From assembly GCF_002150505.1 (NCBI RefSeq), contig NZ_MSSV01000004.1, positions 248,001 to 312,000 on the forward strand: a stretch of 64,000 bases of DNA, in the 5' to 3' direction. The position numbers were made by a program, and so were the translations under genes. Positions 8,882 to 18,300 of this stretch are shown here, piece after piece. The stretch is from Algoriphagus ratkowskyi. GTDB lineage: Bacteria; Bacteroidota; Bacteroidia; Cytophagales; Cyclobacteriaceae. Position 1 is the first letter of the stretch; each line of letters opens with the position of its first letter. Below the pieces are notes generated by a model. The model searched no databases, had not been told where the DNA came from, and saw only the letters and a program-made list of their open reading frames with translations.

Positions 8882-9391
8882 ATGCCTAGTAAAATCGCAC
8901 TCATATCTGATTCTCATAGTTACATAGATCAAAAAACCATCAAATACTTAGATGATGTGGATGAGGTATGGCATGCCGGTGATATCGGGAGTTTTGATGT
9001 CATGGATGCCTTACCAAAAGGAAAACTTGTGCGGGCTGTTTTTGGCAATATTGATGATAAGGCTATGCAACAAGAATATCCTGAGTGGCAGGAGTTCTCG
9101 CTAGAGGGAGTGAAGGTGCTTATGACGCACATCGGAGGCAAACCTCCCCGCTACGCTATTGGAGTAAAAACTAAAATCAAGTCTGCAGCACCCGATCTAT
9201 TTATTTGCGGGCACTCACATATTTGCAAGGTGGAATTTGATAAAACGGTAAACTGTCTCTATATGAATCCAGGGGCGATTGGTCAGCATGGATTTCATGT
9301 GATGCGAACGATGCTACTTTTTGACTTAGATGGGGGAAAGGTGCAGAATCTGCGTGTGGTGGAATTGGGTAAAAGGGGGAAGGTGTTATAA
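8882..9391 (+). CDS. YfcE/MJ0936-family metallophosphoesterase
   Basis: This 169-residue cytoplasmic enzyme carries all metal-binding motifs of the calcineurin-like fold: DSHSY (near residue 10), HAGDIG (near 32), GNIDD (near 57), THIGG (near 82) and CGHSHI (near 111). Members hydrolyse phosphodiesters such as the model substrate bis-pNPP with Mn2+ or Ni2+; the natural substrate is unknown. Its length is typical for the family. It stands alone and ends before a repeat-rich stretch that also contains the terminator of the next, convergent gene. Confidence 0.93.
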   Translation: MPSKIALISDSHSYIDQKTIKYLDDVDEVWHAGDIGSFDVMDALPKGKLVRAVFGNIDDKAMQQEYPEWQEFSLEGVKVLMTHIGGKPPRYAIGVKTKIKSAAPDLFICGHSHICKVEFDKTVNCLYMNPGAIGQHGFHVMRTMLLFDLDGGKVQNLRVVELGKRGKVL

Positions 9392-9528
9392 GTCTTGTAA
9401 GAGGTAAGAAGCGGAAGGTTTACTCAGTTTCGACGAAGAGTTTAATCTAAGTCGTAAATGGTGAGATGTGAAAAGTGGCCTTTGACTGGTGTAAATTAAA
9501 TTATACTTTAACCAAGTGGCTGAAAAAA

Positions 9529-9570
9529 ACTGCGTTCTCTGCGTGAAACTCTGCGTTCCCCGCGTTAAAA
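9529..9570 (-). repeat. Dispersed GCAGAG-type repeat, copy 3 (minus orientation)
   Basis: On the minus strand it reads TTTTAACGCGGGGAACGCAG followed by AGTTTCACGCAGAGAACGCA. It lies 17 bases beyond the T run of the terminator at 9590-9617, in the same orientation as the small gene that terminator serves. The purine-rich stretch 9392-9480 before it (GTAAGAGGTAAGAAGCGG) resembles bases near 44845 but has no gene. Confidence 0.6.
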
Positions 9571-9589
9571 AAATAACAAGCATACACAA

Positions 9590-9617
9590 AAAAAAGGCGA
9601 TCAAATGATCGCCTTAA
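9590..9617 (-). terminator. Intrinsic terminator after small basic protein gene
   Basis: On the minus strand AAGGCGATCA-TTTGATCGCCTT is followed by a run of T residues. It begins about 20 bases after the stop codon at 9638. Confidence 0.88.
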
Positions 9618-9637
9618 TGTTTTTGCAGAAATAAATA

Positions 9638-9781
9638 TTATTTCGCGAAAGACTTCTTAAGCTCTTCAACGTCCACGTTTCTGATTACAGGCTGAGCAGT
9701 CAATTGCTTGATCTTAATCACACGTGTGGTCTGAGATTGTCTTTTTCTTTTAAGTTTTCTCTTCAGTGTAGTAACTGCCAT
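9638..9781 (-). CDS. 47-residue highly basic protein, possibly ribosomal
   Basis: Reading the minus strand from the ATG at 9781 gives MAVTTLKRKLKRKRQSQ, then TTRVIKIKQLTAQPVIR and NVDVEELKKSFAK before a TAA stop. The N-terminal half is strongly basic and the C-terminal half is amphipathic. The gene has its own -7 promoter element (9821-9828) of the kind seen here before rpsF and the tRNA genes, and its own terminator, so it is very likely real. I do not recognise the family with certainty. A ribosome-associated protein is plausible, for instance the Bacteroidota-specific bL38 found in the Flavobacterium ribosome, but that equation is only a suggestion. Confidence 0.8.
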   Translation of the reverse strand: MAVTTLKRKLKRKRQSQTTRVIKIKQLTAQPVIRNVDVEELKKSFAK

Positions 9782-9820
9782 GGTCGTATATTTTTAATAG
9801 TATTGTTTCGAAACGAGTCG

Positions 9821-9828
9821 CAAAAGTA
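9821..9828 (-). promoter_or_regulatory. Bacteroidota -7 promoter element of the small basic gene
   Basis: On the minus strand TACTTTTG matches the -7 consensus TAnnTTTG and is followed by CGACTCG. No clean TTG is found 19-20 bases upstream, so the -33 element is weak or absent. Confidence 0.55.
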
Positions 9829-9947
9829 AATAAACATTTCTTTTCAGCCTAAAATAATTTGAGATTTAATTATTGGACTTTTCCATATGGAGGGAGCATT
9901 TCCTTTTTTTTGAATAAATTTGGCAGCTAATCACCAAAGAACTACCG

Positions 9948-11312
9948 ATGCAAAAGCCAAGTCTGCCAAAAGGAACCCGGGATTTCGGGACGATTCAGAT
10001 GGCCAGAAGAAATTATATCCTAGATACCATCAAAGGTACTTTTCAGCTTTTTGGCTACAATCAGATTGAAACTCCTGCGATGGAGAATCTCAATACGTTG
10101 ACAGGTAAGTATGGCGATGAAGGAGATCAGCTGCTATTTAAGATATTGAATAGTGGGGATTATCTTAAGAGTGTCACTGCTGAAGATTTTCAAGGTGGTT
10201 CAAAACAGACTTTGACTAAGGTTTCTGAGAAGGGACTACGTTACGATTTGACGGTGCCTTTTGCTCGCTTTGTGGTAATGAATAAGAATGATTTGACTTT
10301 TCCTTTCAAGCGCTTCCAGATTCAGCCAGTTTGGCGAGCAGATCGACCTCAAAAGGGTAGGTACCGCGAATTTTATCAGTGTGATGCAGATGTGGTAGGG
10401 ACGGATAGCTTACTTTGCGAAGCAGAAATAATCTTGATGATCCGCTCTGTATTTGAGAAATTGAAATTGACAGATTATAGCATCAAACTGAATAATCGAA
10501 AAGTTCTTACTGGAATCTCCGAAGCTATCGGGGAAGCTGGAAAAGAAGGTCCGCTTTGCGTGGCGATAGATAAGCTCGACAAGATTGGTTGGGAGAAAGT
10601 AAAAGAAGAATTGAGCGAGCGTGGTTTTGCCGACAGTTCTATAGAAAAATTAGCTCCATTAGTGAAATTAGAAACTGATCAAGCCGGTAAGCTGGAATAC
10701 CTAAAAGAGTTCTTGGCGGCGAGTGAGATTGGACTTCAGGGTGTGAGTGAATTGGAAGAGGTTTTCCAGCTACTTACTAGCATGGGTGAAAACTTAGATT
10801 TTGTTGATCTGGACATCATGTTAGCTCGTGGACTCTCGTATTATACCGGAGCTATTTTCGAAGTGAAAGTAAACCATGTGTCGATAGGATCCGTCAGTGG
10901 AGGTGGTCGCTATGATAACTTGACTGAGAATTTCGGGCTCAAGGAGAGAATGTCGGGCGTCGGATTTTCATTTGGCGTAGATAGACTTTATGATGTTTTA
11001 GAGGAATTGGATTTATTTCCAGAGGATAGTGTTCAGAGCACAAAGGTTCTCTTAACTCACTTTGATCAGAAAGCATTTATATATGCCTTAGGTTTGTTGA
11101 AGAAATTTAGAGCTGCGGGAATTAAAGCAGAACTCTATCCTGATGTGACTAAGATGAAAAAGCAACTTGATTTTGCTTCTAAAAAAGCAATACCATTTGT
11201 GGGAATATGTGGCGACTCAGAGATAGATGCAAATGTTATTGCATTAAAAAATTTGGAGACCGGTGCCCAAGAGTCTGTAACCTTAGAAGAGGCAATCGAG
11301 CGATTGAAATAA
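9948..11312 (+). CDS. hisS: Histidyl-tRNA synthetase
   Basis: This 454-residue class II synthetase shows KPSLPKGTRDFG at the start, RYDLTVPFARFV, motif 2 with RADRPQKGRYREFYQCDADVVG, the histidine-binding ARGLSYYTGAIFEV and motif 3 with GGGRYDNL and GVGFSFGVDRL. The C-terminal anticodon-binding domain runs from about residue 360. It charges tRNA-His in the cytoplasm. A possible -7 element, TAAATTTG, lies at 9915-9922, just upstream of the ATG. It is followed after 38 bases by ybaB, and the two may be cotranscribed. Confidence 0.97.
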   Translation: MQKPSLPKGTRDFGTIQMARRNYILDTIKGTFQLFGYNQIETPAMENLNTLTGKYGDEGDQLLFKILNSGDYLKSVTAEDFQGGSKQTLTKVSEKGLRYDLTVPFARFVVMNKNDLTFPFKRFQIQPVWRADRPQKGRYREFYQCDADVVGTDSLLCEAEIILMIRSVFEKLKLTDYSIKLNNRKVLTGISEAIGEAGKEGPLCVAIDKLDKIGWEKVKEELSERGFADSSIEKLAPLVKLETDQAGKLEYLKEFLAASEIGLQGVSELEEVFQLLTSMGENLDFVDLDIMLARGLSYYTGAIFEVKVNHVSIGSVSGGGRYDNLTENFGLKERMSGVGFSFGVDRLYDVLEELDLFPEDSVQSTKVLLTHFDQKAFIYALGLLKKFRAAGIKAELYPDVTKMKKQLDFASKKAIPFVGICGDSEIDANVIALKNLETGAQESVTLEEAIERLK

Positions 11313-11350
11313 AGTAAACTCACGATCAATAAGATCTTAATACTGAAAAT

Positions 11351-11686
11351 ATGTTTGATATAATGGGGATGATGGGTAAAGTGAAAGAAGCCCAGGCAAA
11401 AATTAAAGAGGCACAGTCAAAAATGGTCTATCTCACTGAAACTGGTGAGGCGGGAGCTGGGCTGGTGAAAGTGACTGTAAATGGAGATAGGAAAGTAGTG
11501 AAAATAGATTTTGATGAATCGCTACTTTCTCCTAAAGACAAAGAAATGCTGAGCGATCTAATTGTGGCGGCTACAAACATTGCCATGACAGAAATGGAAA
11601 TAAAGATCAAAGCAGAAATGAAATCAGCTACAGAAGGCATGATGCCAAATATCCCTGGAATGGATCTAGGAAGTATGTTTGGGTGA
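11351..11686 (+). CDS. YbaB/EbfC nucleoid-associated protein
   Basis: The 111-residue protein has the family's layout: a methionine- and lysine-rich N-terminal helix (MFDIMGMMGKVKEAQAKIKEAQ), a central beta sheet (GAGLVKVTVNGDRKVVKIDFD) and a long C-terminal helix (NIAMTEMEIKIKAEMKSATEG). It ends in a Gly/Met-rich tail. YbaB dimers bind DNA and are associated with the nucleoid. In many genomes ybaB sits in the dnaX-recR region; here it follows hisS instead. Confidence 0.93.
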   Translation: MFDIMGMMGKVKEAQAKIKEAQSKMVYLTETGEAGAGLVKVTVNGDRKVVKIDFDESLLSPKDKEMLSDLIVAATNIAMTEMEIKIKAEMKSATEGMMPNIPGMDLGSMFG

Positions 11687-11771
11687 AAATGAGCAGAGTA
11701 GTTCCGTTACACATAGGTGACAATAATTCATGCGATATTTTAAATAACCGCTGAAATACGATTATAATCAA

Positions 11772-12779
11772 ATGAAATCCTGCGCCATCGTCATATTGAA
11801 TTACAATGGGGAAGAAATGTTAAAGACATTTCTTCCTTCTGTTTGTATGCATAGCATCCATGATATATGGGTGGTGGACAACTTGAGCACAGACAATTCT
11901 CTAAATTTTTTAAAGGGTAATTATCCTCAGATTCAACAAATCAAACTCAATGAGAATTTTGGTTATGCTGGTGGATATAATGAAGGGCTAGCTAAGCTCA
12001 GGGGTCAATATGACTATTATATCCTTTTGAATTCTGACGTGGAGGTGACTGCAAGATGGGACTCGGTTCTGATCAATTGGATGCAAGCTCATCCAGCTTA
12101 TGTTGCTCTCCAACCTAAGATTCTCTCATGGAAGGAGAAAGACAGCTTTGACTATGCAGGAGCAGGTGGTGGGTTTTTAGATGGCTATGGGTATCCCTAT
12201 TGTCGGGGGAGGATTTGGGATAGCATTGAAAAGGATATAGGTAGCTATAACGATATTATTGATGTGGATTGGGCCTCTGGAGCCTGTATGGTGGTGAAGT
12301 CATCAGTTTTCCATCAATTACAGGGCTTTGATTCAGATTTTTTCGCACACATGGAGGAGATAGATCTCTGTTGGCGGATGAGAAAGTCTGGTTGGAAAAT
12401 AGGCTACAATGGTAGCTCCGTCGTTTATCATCTAGGAGGAGCTACGCTGGATAGAGCAAGTTCTAAGAAAATGTATCTTAATATCCGGAATAGTCTCAGC
12501 ATGATTTTCAAGAATGAGACTAGGCACAGATTCTACAGGATTTATGCGGTCAAATATTTATTAGAGCATTTGGCGGCATTGAGCTTTGCAAGTAAAGGAG
12601 AGAAGGAGTTTTCGAAGGCAGTTTTAGATGCCTATCGAGACTTTAGAATGAAAAAGAATTCAATTGAAAAATTCGAACCGTCATTAGAAGGCCGAGAAGA
12701 AGTGAGTAGGAAGGGTAAAGTGGATCTTGTGTTTTGGAATTGGAAGATTTTAGGTAAAAAAAGCTTCAATCAGCTTTAA
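11772..12779 (+). CDS. Family 2 glycosyltransferase
   Basis: This 335-residue protein has a GT-A fold. It begins CAIVILNYNGEEML, has the nucleotide-sugar region VVDNLSTDNS and the DxD-like LLNSDVEV near residue 90. ASGACMVVKSSVF and FFAHMEEIDLCWRMRKSGWKIGY form the acceptor and catalytic region (ED-type). Such rhamnosyltransferase-like enzymes add sugars to surface polysaccharides at the inner membrane. No other polysaccharide genes are nearby, so the pathway is unclear. Its last four bases overlap the end of the convergent PspC gene. Confidence 0.9.
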   Translation: MKSCAIVILNYNGEEMLKTFLPSVCMHSIHDIWVVDNLSTDNSLNFLKGNYPQIQQIKLNENFGYAGGYNEGLAKLRGQYDYYILLNSDVEVTARWDSVLINWMQAHPAYVALQPKILSWKEKDSFDYAGAGGGFLDGYGYPYCRGRIWDSIEKDIGSYNDIIDVDWASGACMVVKSSVFHQLQGFDSDFFAHMEEIDLCWRMRKSGWKIGYNGSSVVYHLGGATLDRASSKKMYLNIRNSLSMIFKNETRHRFYRIYAVKYLLEHLAALSFASKGEKEFSKAVLDAYRDFRMKKNSIEKFEPSLEGREEVSRKGKVDLVFWNWKILGKKSFNQL

Positions 12780-12994
12780 TCAAAAAGAACTGGATTATTC
12801 TTTTTCCTAAAAAACTTTCTAATCTTCATGGTCATTGCCATACTTACATACAAAATGACTGGAGAACCCATTGTGACGAATGAAGCATATATAAAGAATA
12901 AGCGAATGCTGTCGATAGGGAAATTGAGCCTTTCTCCCAATTTTGAGCATACTCCAAAAGCCCTTTCTTCAAAAAATATTTTCAGCTTTTCCAT
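12776..12994 (-). CDS. PspC-domain membrane protein
   Basis: A single 72-residue PspC-type domain: the basic, folded start MEKLKIFFEERAFGVCSKLGERLNFPIDSIRLFFIYASF leads into one or two membrane-spanning helices (FVTMGSPVILYVSMAMTM) and a basic tail. PspC proteins act in envelope-stress responses, but in Bacteroidota such short versions are often alone and uncharacterised. It overlaps the 3' end of the glycosyltransferase gene by four bases and shares no operon. Confidence 0.88.
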   Translation of the reverse strand: MEKLKIFFEERAFGVCSKLGERLNFPIDSIRLFFIYASFVTMGSPVILYVSMAMTMKIRKFFRKKNNPVLFD

Positions 12995-13055
12995 AATAGT
13001 AGATGAGTACGTTGCGGTAAATTTAGGTAAAAGTCTCGTGAATTAACAAATAAGA

Positions 13056-14873
13056 ATGATAGACCAATTGTTTAAGAATATACCAGTTTTATTTCTATTC
13101 CTATTATTGCCTCTTTTTGGGAGTTCAATAATGGTGCCCGAAACAGATTTTTTGCACGATTCCAAAGTTGACCCAGGCAAACTAGTATTCTTTAGAGATT
13201 CGGTTCGCTTTGAGGTAAAAGGGACAATTCCTATTGAATCGGCCCTAAGCCCAAGAAATCCTACGATCAAATTGCTTTTGAAGTCTTCAGAGAATTCAAT
13301 TCTATTTGATGATTTTGAACTGATCAAGAGTGTTGCTGAATATTCTTATAAAAAATCTTTTGTAGTAGCCTATGAGCCATGGATGGAAGGCTCGTATTTA
13401 GAAGTTCAGTTCTTTCAGGGGAAAAAAGAGCTTGTACAACCGACTCAGAAGAAAGTTTTAGCTAGAGGAGTTATCACTACCCCCTTATTGGCCAAAATAG
13501 GAAATGTAAATCCTGATGAGCCAATTCCTCAAATTGGACTTTTTATTTCTACAGGAGTGATAGACGCAGATCTTTCAAGGTCAAAAGAGTTTCTGATCAG
13601 ATTTGATGCAGGATCGTCCTCGGTCAAAATGAACACTTCAAATAAGCAAACCATAGCTGATTTAAAAACATTTTTGACCGAGAACTCCTCATTGATATCA
13701 TTTAAAATCATAGGGACACAATCTCCAGAAACTGCAGAAGGGAAAAGCAGTAAACTGGGAATGGACAGATCAGAGGCAGTTATGCAGCTTTTGCACCAAT
13801 CCAATATTTCACTTAGAGATGACTTGGTGGAAGTAAAGTCAAGGTGGAACGATTGGTTTGATTTTCGATTGCAACTTCGAGGCTATGAAAAAATCTCCAC
13901 TCAGCGAAAGGATCAATACTATGCAGTTCTGCTTGATGGATCAGACTACCAAAGCCAAACGCAAGCCTTAAAAAAGATACCGGGTTTCAACCAAGTAGCT
14001 GTTGATTTGTTTTCAAGTCTGAGAGCTGCCAAAATTGAAGTAGTAGCAAAGCCACTTCCAGGGCTTAACCAGTCGCAGTCTGCCTTACTTCAAAAGGCAT
14101 TGCAGGAAAGCACCTCAAATTCTGGTCTGGATTTGGCAGATTGGGCCATTGCAGGGGAAGTCACTCCTAGACTAGAAGACAAAGCTAAAATCTACAGTAA
14201 AATGACGGAGTTTTTCAGATCTGTCATTCCTTATAATAATTTGGCTGTAGTAAAAATGCGGCTTGCCCAGCGAACGCTTGATCAAGCGTCAAAGGAGGCT
14301 CTATGGGAGGAAGCCAATGCTTTACTTTTACAGGCAGCCAAAATTGATTCAGATTCCTACGTGTTACACAATCAAGGACAGATTTTGGTTTTGCAAGGGG
14401 ATACTTGGGGAGCGTATAAGAAACTCTCAGACGCATCAGTGCTCACTCGGAATCAGGATTTCCTGAAATACAACGAAAGTTTGCGTGGTGCGTTGGATAT
14501 CATGAGAGGAGATTACAAGCTTGCAACTTTACGATTTGATTATCCTTATACCGAACCTAAAGACTTTTTCAACAAGGGTTTGGCGTATTTTCTATCAGGA
14601 GATTATGCCAATGCAAGCTTGTCTTTTGAGGAGTCGGTGATGGCAGGTAGAAATTATGGATATGGATTTTATGGACTGGCAATGGTCGCTGCAGAAAGTG
14701 CTCAAATTGAGGTTGCATTATTACAGTTAGACAAAGCAATACATGCTAGTGAATTAATTTATCAGAAGGCCTTAGTAGATCCTATTTTTGAAGAAATCAG
14801 AGACTCTGAAGAATTCTTTCAGATTTTCAGAACTTCTGTAACCATAGAAGAGAAGCAATCTCTTAATAAGTAG
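13056..14873 (+). CDS. TPR protein with OmpA-like segment, envelope-associated
   Basis: The protein has 605 residues. A hydrophobic N-terminus (IPVLFLFLLLPLFG) acts as signal or anchor. The middle part, near residues 185-260 (EFLIRFDAGSSSVK, TIADLKTFLTE, KLGMDRSEAVMQLLHQ), resembles the core of an OmpA-like peptidoglycan-binding domain. The C-terminal third (about 395-590) consists of tetratricopeptide-like helical pairs such as NQGQILVLQGDTWGAYKKLSDA and FNKGLAYFLSGDYANASLSFEESV. It probably scaffolds envelope proteins. I do not recognise a named family and infer location only from the N-terminus. No terminator is evident downstream. Confidence 0.75.
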   Translation: MIDQLFKNIPVLFLFLLLPLFGSSIMVPETDFLHDSKVDPGKLVFFRDSVRFEVKGTIPIESALSPRNPTIKLLLKSSENSILFDDFELIKSVAEYSYKKSFVVAYEPWMEGSYLEVQFFQGKKELVQPTQKKVLARGVITTPLLAKIGNVNPDEPIPQIGLFISTGVIDADLSRSKEFLIRFDAGSSSVKMNTSNKQTIADLKTFLTENSSLISFKIIGTQSPETAEGKSSKLGMDRSEAVMQLLHQSNISLRDDLVEVKSRWNDWFDFRLQLRGYEKISTQRKDQYYAVLLDGSDYQSQTQALKKIPGFNQVAVDLFSSLRAAKIEVVAKPLPGLNQSQSALLQKALQESTSNSGLDLADWAIAGEVTPRLEDKAKIYSKMTEFFRSVIPYNNLAVVKMRLAQRTLDQASKEALWEEANALLLQAAKIDSDSYVLHNQGQILVLQGDTWGAYKKLSDASVLTRNQDFLKYNESLRGALDIMRGDYKLATLRFDYPYTEPKDFFNKGLAYFLSGDYANASLSFEESVMAGRNYGYGFYGLAMVAAESAQIEVALLQLDKAIHASELIYQKALVDPIFEEIRDSEEFFQIFRTSVTIEEKQSLNK

Positions 14874-15256
14874 TCAATTACCGATAGTAAAATCACTTAA
14901 TTGGACTTTAGCAAGATTTGGGTTAAGTTATAGACATTATATTATTAGGAGGAATTATTCGAAAAAGATCAATATTAGTGCGTATAGCCTAAAATATTCC
15001 AAATAAAATTTTAGTATTTAAATTTGAATTCTGTTTTAGAATCTTTAACATTGAAGCTTAAATACAATTATTGTAACCCAAAATACACGCCTATGACCTA
15101 CTCCTTTTAGAAGAAGTGTGCCTACCTCTCACAGCGTCACTTACAGATGCTCTCAAACCTAAAGGTTTTTAATTAGTTGGTTTATACAGAACCGCGGTAT
15201 AGTCGCAAAAGTATCCTGTAATTCAGGGAATATGCTTTTGCTATTATTTTGAGTAA

Positions 15257-15279
15257 TGTCGCAAACGATTGCGATGACA
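15257..15279. promoter_or_regulatory. LacI/PurR-type operator upstream of susC
   Basis: The palindrome TCGCAA-acga-TTGCGA (15259-15274) has the AAnCGnTT core recognised by LacI-family repressors, and further flanking symmetry TGTC/GACA. It lies about 55 bases before the susC start. The remaining 14874-15331 gap (458 bases) contains no gene; a short AACCTAAAGGTTTTT hairpin near 15160 is the only other structure. No LacI-family gene is present in the window. Confidence 0.6.
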
Positions 15280-15331
15280 TAATAAAAGACAAGCTTTGAA
15301 ATTAATCTTGTTACCCAATCTATCTATGTTT

Positions 15332-18300
15332 ATGAAAAATATTTACAAAAATCTAAGCGCAATTTTACTGCTCTTAGTCCTAACCAGTGCTGCTGCCTTT
15401 GCGCAACGAACAGTCACTGGTAAAGTACTAGATGAATTTGATACCGGTCTTCCGGGTGTATCAATCCTAGTGAAAGGTACTACTACAGGAGTAGCTACCG
15501 ATATTGATGGGAATTATTCTTTAAATGTTCCCAATGATCAAGCTGTCCTAGTTTTCTCTTTTATTGGTTACACCAAAAATGAGCAGGCTGTAGGAAACAG
15601 AAGCATCATTAATGTGAAACTTTCTCCAGATGAGACATCTCTTACTGAAATGATTGTCACTGGTTATACCATTGATAGCAGAAGAGAAACAACTGGAGCT
15701 ATTGCAACTGTTGATCCTAAAGATTTGACAGTGATCCCTACTGGTAACGTAGAGCAGGCTCTTCAAGGTCGTGTTTCTGGTGTTACGGTAATCACAAACG
15801 GACAGCCAGGTACAACATCGATTATTCGTGTGCGTGGTTTTGGTTCCTTTGGAGGAAATCAGCCATTGTATATTGTTGATGGACTTCCTGTAGGATCTAC
15901 AGATTTCTTGAATCCAGATGATATCGAATCAACTACAGTATTGAAAGATGCTGCAGCTGCTTCTATCTATGGTGCTAGAGCATCAAATGGTGTAATTATT
16001 TACACCACAAAGAGAGGCCGTAAAGGAGATCAGAAATTAAGAGTCGATTACAGTGGTATGTTCGGTGTAACTACTCCCGGTGATGGTCTTGATATGATGA
16101 ATCCTCAGGATTTTGCTGAATACACTTGGCTTGCAGAGACTAATCAAGCTATGCAGGACGGCAGAGCGCCTAAGTATGAGCATGCACAATTTGGCAAGGG
16201 AACTTCTCCTGTTTTACCGTACTATATAAATGTAGGTGGTGCATCCGGTGTTTCTGGGCCATTTACGGAGGCCCAATTGGCTGCCGAGAGAGAGAAATAC
16301 AACGTAGATAGAACCAAAGGTGGTGTATATCAGGTAGTAAGAGCTGCAACTGGCGAAGGAACTGACTGGTATAAAGCACTCACCAGAAATGCCCCATTGA
16401 ATAGACATTCACTCGGTTTAAATGGTGGATCTGAAACTAGCAGATTTTTCATAGGATTAGGCTATCAGGATCAGGCGGGTATTATGTTGAATAACAGTTT
16501 CAAAAGGATGACCTTCCGTGCAAACTCTGAGTTTGATGTTGCAAAGAAATTCAGAATTGGTGAAAACTTCCAAGCGACTTACCGTCAGGTATTAGGTCAA
16601 ACAGGTGGTACTGGCGGACAAGGTGTAGCTCAGGATGAAAATGATATCTTGCAAGCTTTCCGTATGCCATCTATAATTCCTGTTTATGATGAATTCGGTG
16701 GTTATGCTGGTACTGCTGCAAAAGGGTTTAACAACCCTAGAAATCCTGTTGCAAACAGAGATGGATTAGTTAACAATAGAAACTTTAATGCCAATATTTT
16801 CGGGAATGTGTATGCGGAATATGACATTATTGACAACCTAAAATTCAGAACTTCTATTGGTGGTCAGTACAATAACTATTACTATTGGGACTACAGCAGA
16901 TTGCAGTATGAGAACTCTGAAAACAACTCGTCATTTGGATATGGTGAAGGATCAGGATTTAATTTCGGTTGGACGTTTACAAATACGCTTAGCTGGAAGA
17001 AGCAATTCGAAAAACATGCGTTTGATGTGCTCGTAGGTCAGGAAGCATTGAATAATGGATCAGGTAGAAATATTAGTGCGGGTGGTCAAAATCCGTTTTC
17101 TACGGATCCAAACTACGTGACGATCACTAACTTACCAGTGTCCACTAGACAAGTGAATTCTTCTCAATATAAAGGAGTAAATTTCTCTTCTTACTTTGGT
17201 AGATTGAACTATACGTACAATGACAAATATCTGTTTAGTGCTGTAGTTAGACGTGATGGAGCATCTGTATTTGGTACAAACTCTAGGTTTGGTACGTTCC
17301 CAGCTTTCTCTGCAGCATGGAGAGTTTCATCTGAGAGCTTCCTTGCAGGAGCTACGTGGATAGATGAATTGAAAATTCGTGGTGGATGGGGACAAATGGG
17401 TAACTCTAACCCAGTACCTCCTACCAATCAATACTCTCTTTTTGCAGGAAATGTTGGTGCATCATCTTATGATGTAACCGGATCTAACTCTTCCGCATTA
17501 ATAGGATTTAGAAGAACTAGTATTGGTAACCCAAATACACAGTGGGAAACTGCTGAAACCAAAAACATTGGTTTTGATGGTACTTTCTTTAACGGTAGGT
17601 TAGACGTTATTTTTGATGTTTGGCAGAAAGATACTAAGGATTTGTTGTTCCGACTTCCAATCCCACAGACGGCTGGTAGCAATGCTACTCCTCCATTCGT
17701 AAATATTGGTCAAATGAAAAACGCAGGTTTGGATCTTTTGGTAGCTGTAAAAGGTAATCTTTCTAGTGACTTTACTTACGATTTGACGGTTACTGCTTCT
17801 ACTTTGCATAATGAGATAGTAGCTTTAGCTCCAGGTTTGGATATCATCACTGATATTAATCCAAGTTATAGAGGTATTCAGCCAATCAGAAATCAAGTAG
17901 GTCAGTCACTTTCTTCTTTTTATGGATACCAGGTCGAAGGTTTATTTAGTTCTGCTCAAGATGTAGACAATCATGCAACTCAATCAGGAGCAGCTCCAGG
18001 TCGATTCAAGTATGCTGATATTCAAGGTAGGGATGCAGATGGTGAGCTAACTGGTATGCCAGATGGACAAATAACTCCAGATGACAGAACTTTCATAGGT
18101 AGCCCAGTACCTGATTTCACAGGTGGTGTAAACTTTACAGTAGGTTATAAAGGATTAGACTTATCTGTTTATCTATATACTTCTCTTGGTAATGAGATTT
18201 TCAACCAGTCAAGATGGTTTACTGATTTCTATCAGACATTTGAAGGTGCTGCAATCTCTGAGCGTTTGAAAGATGCGTGGACTCCACAGAATCTTGGAGC

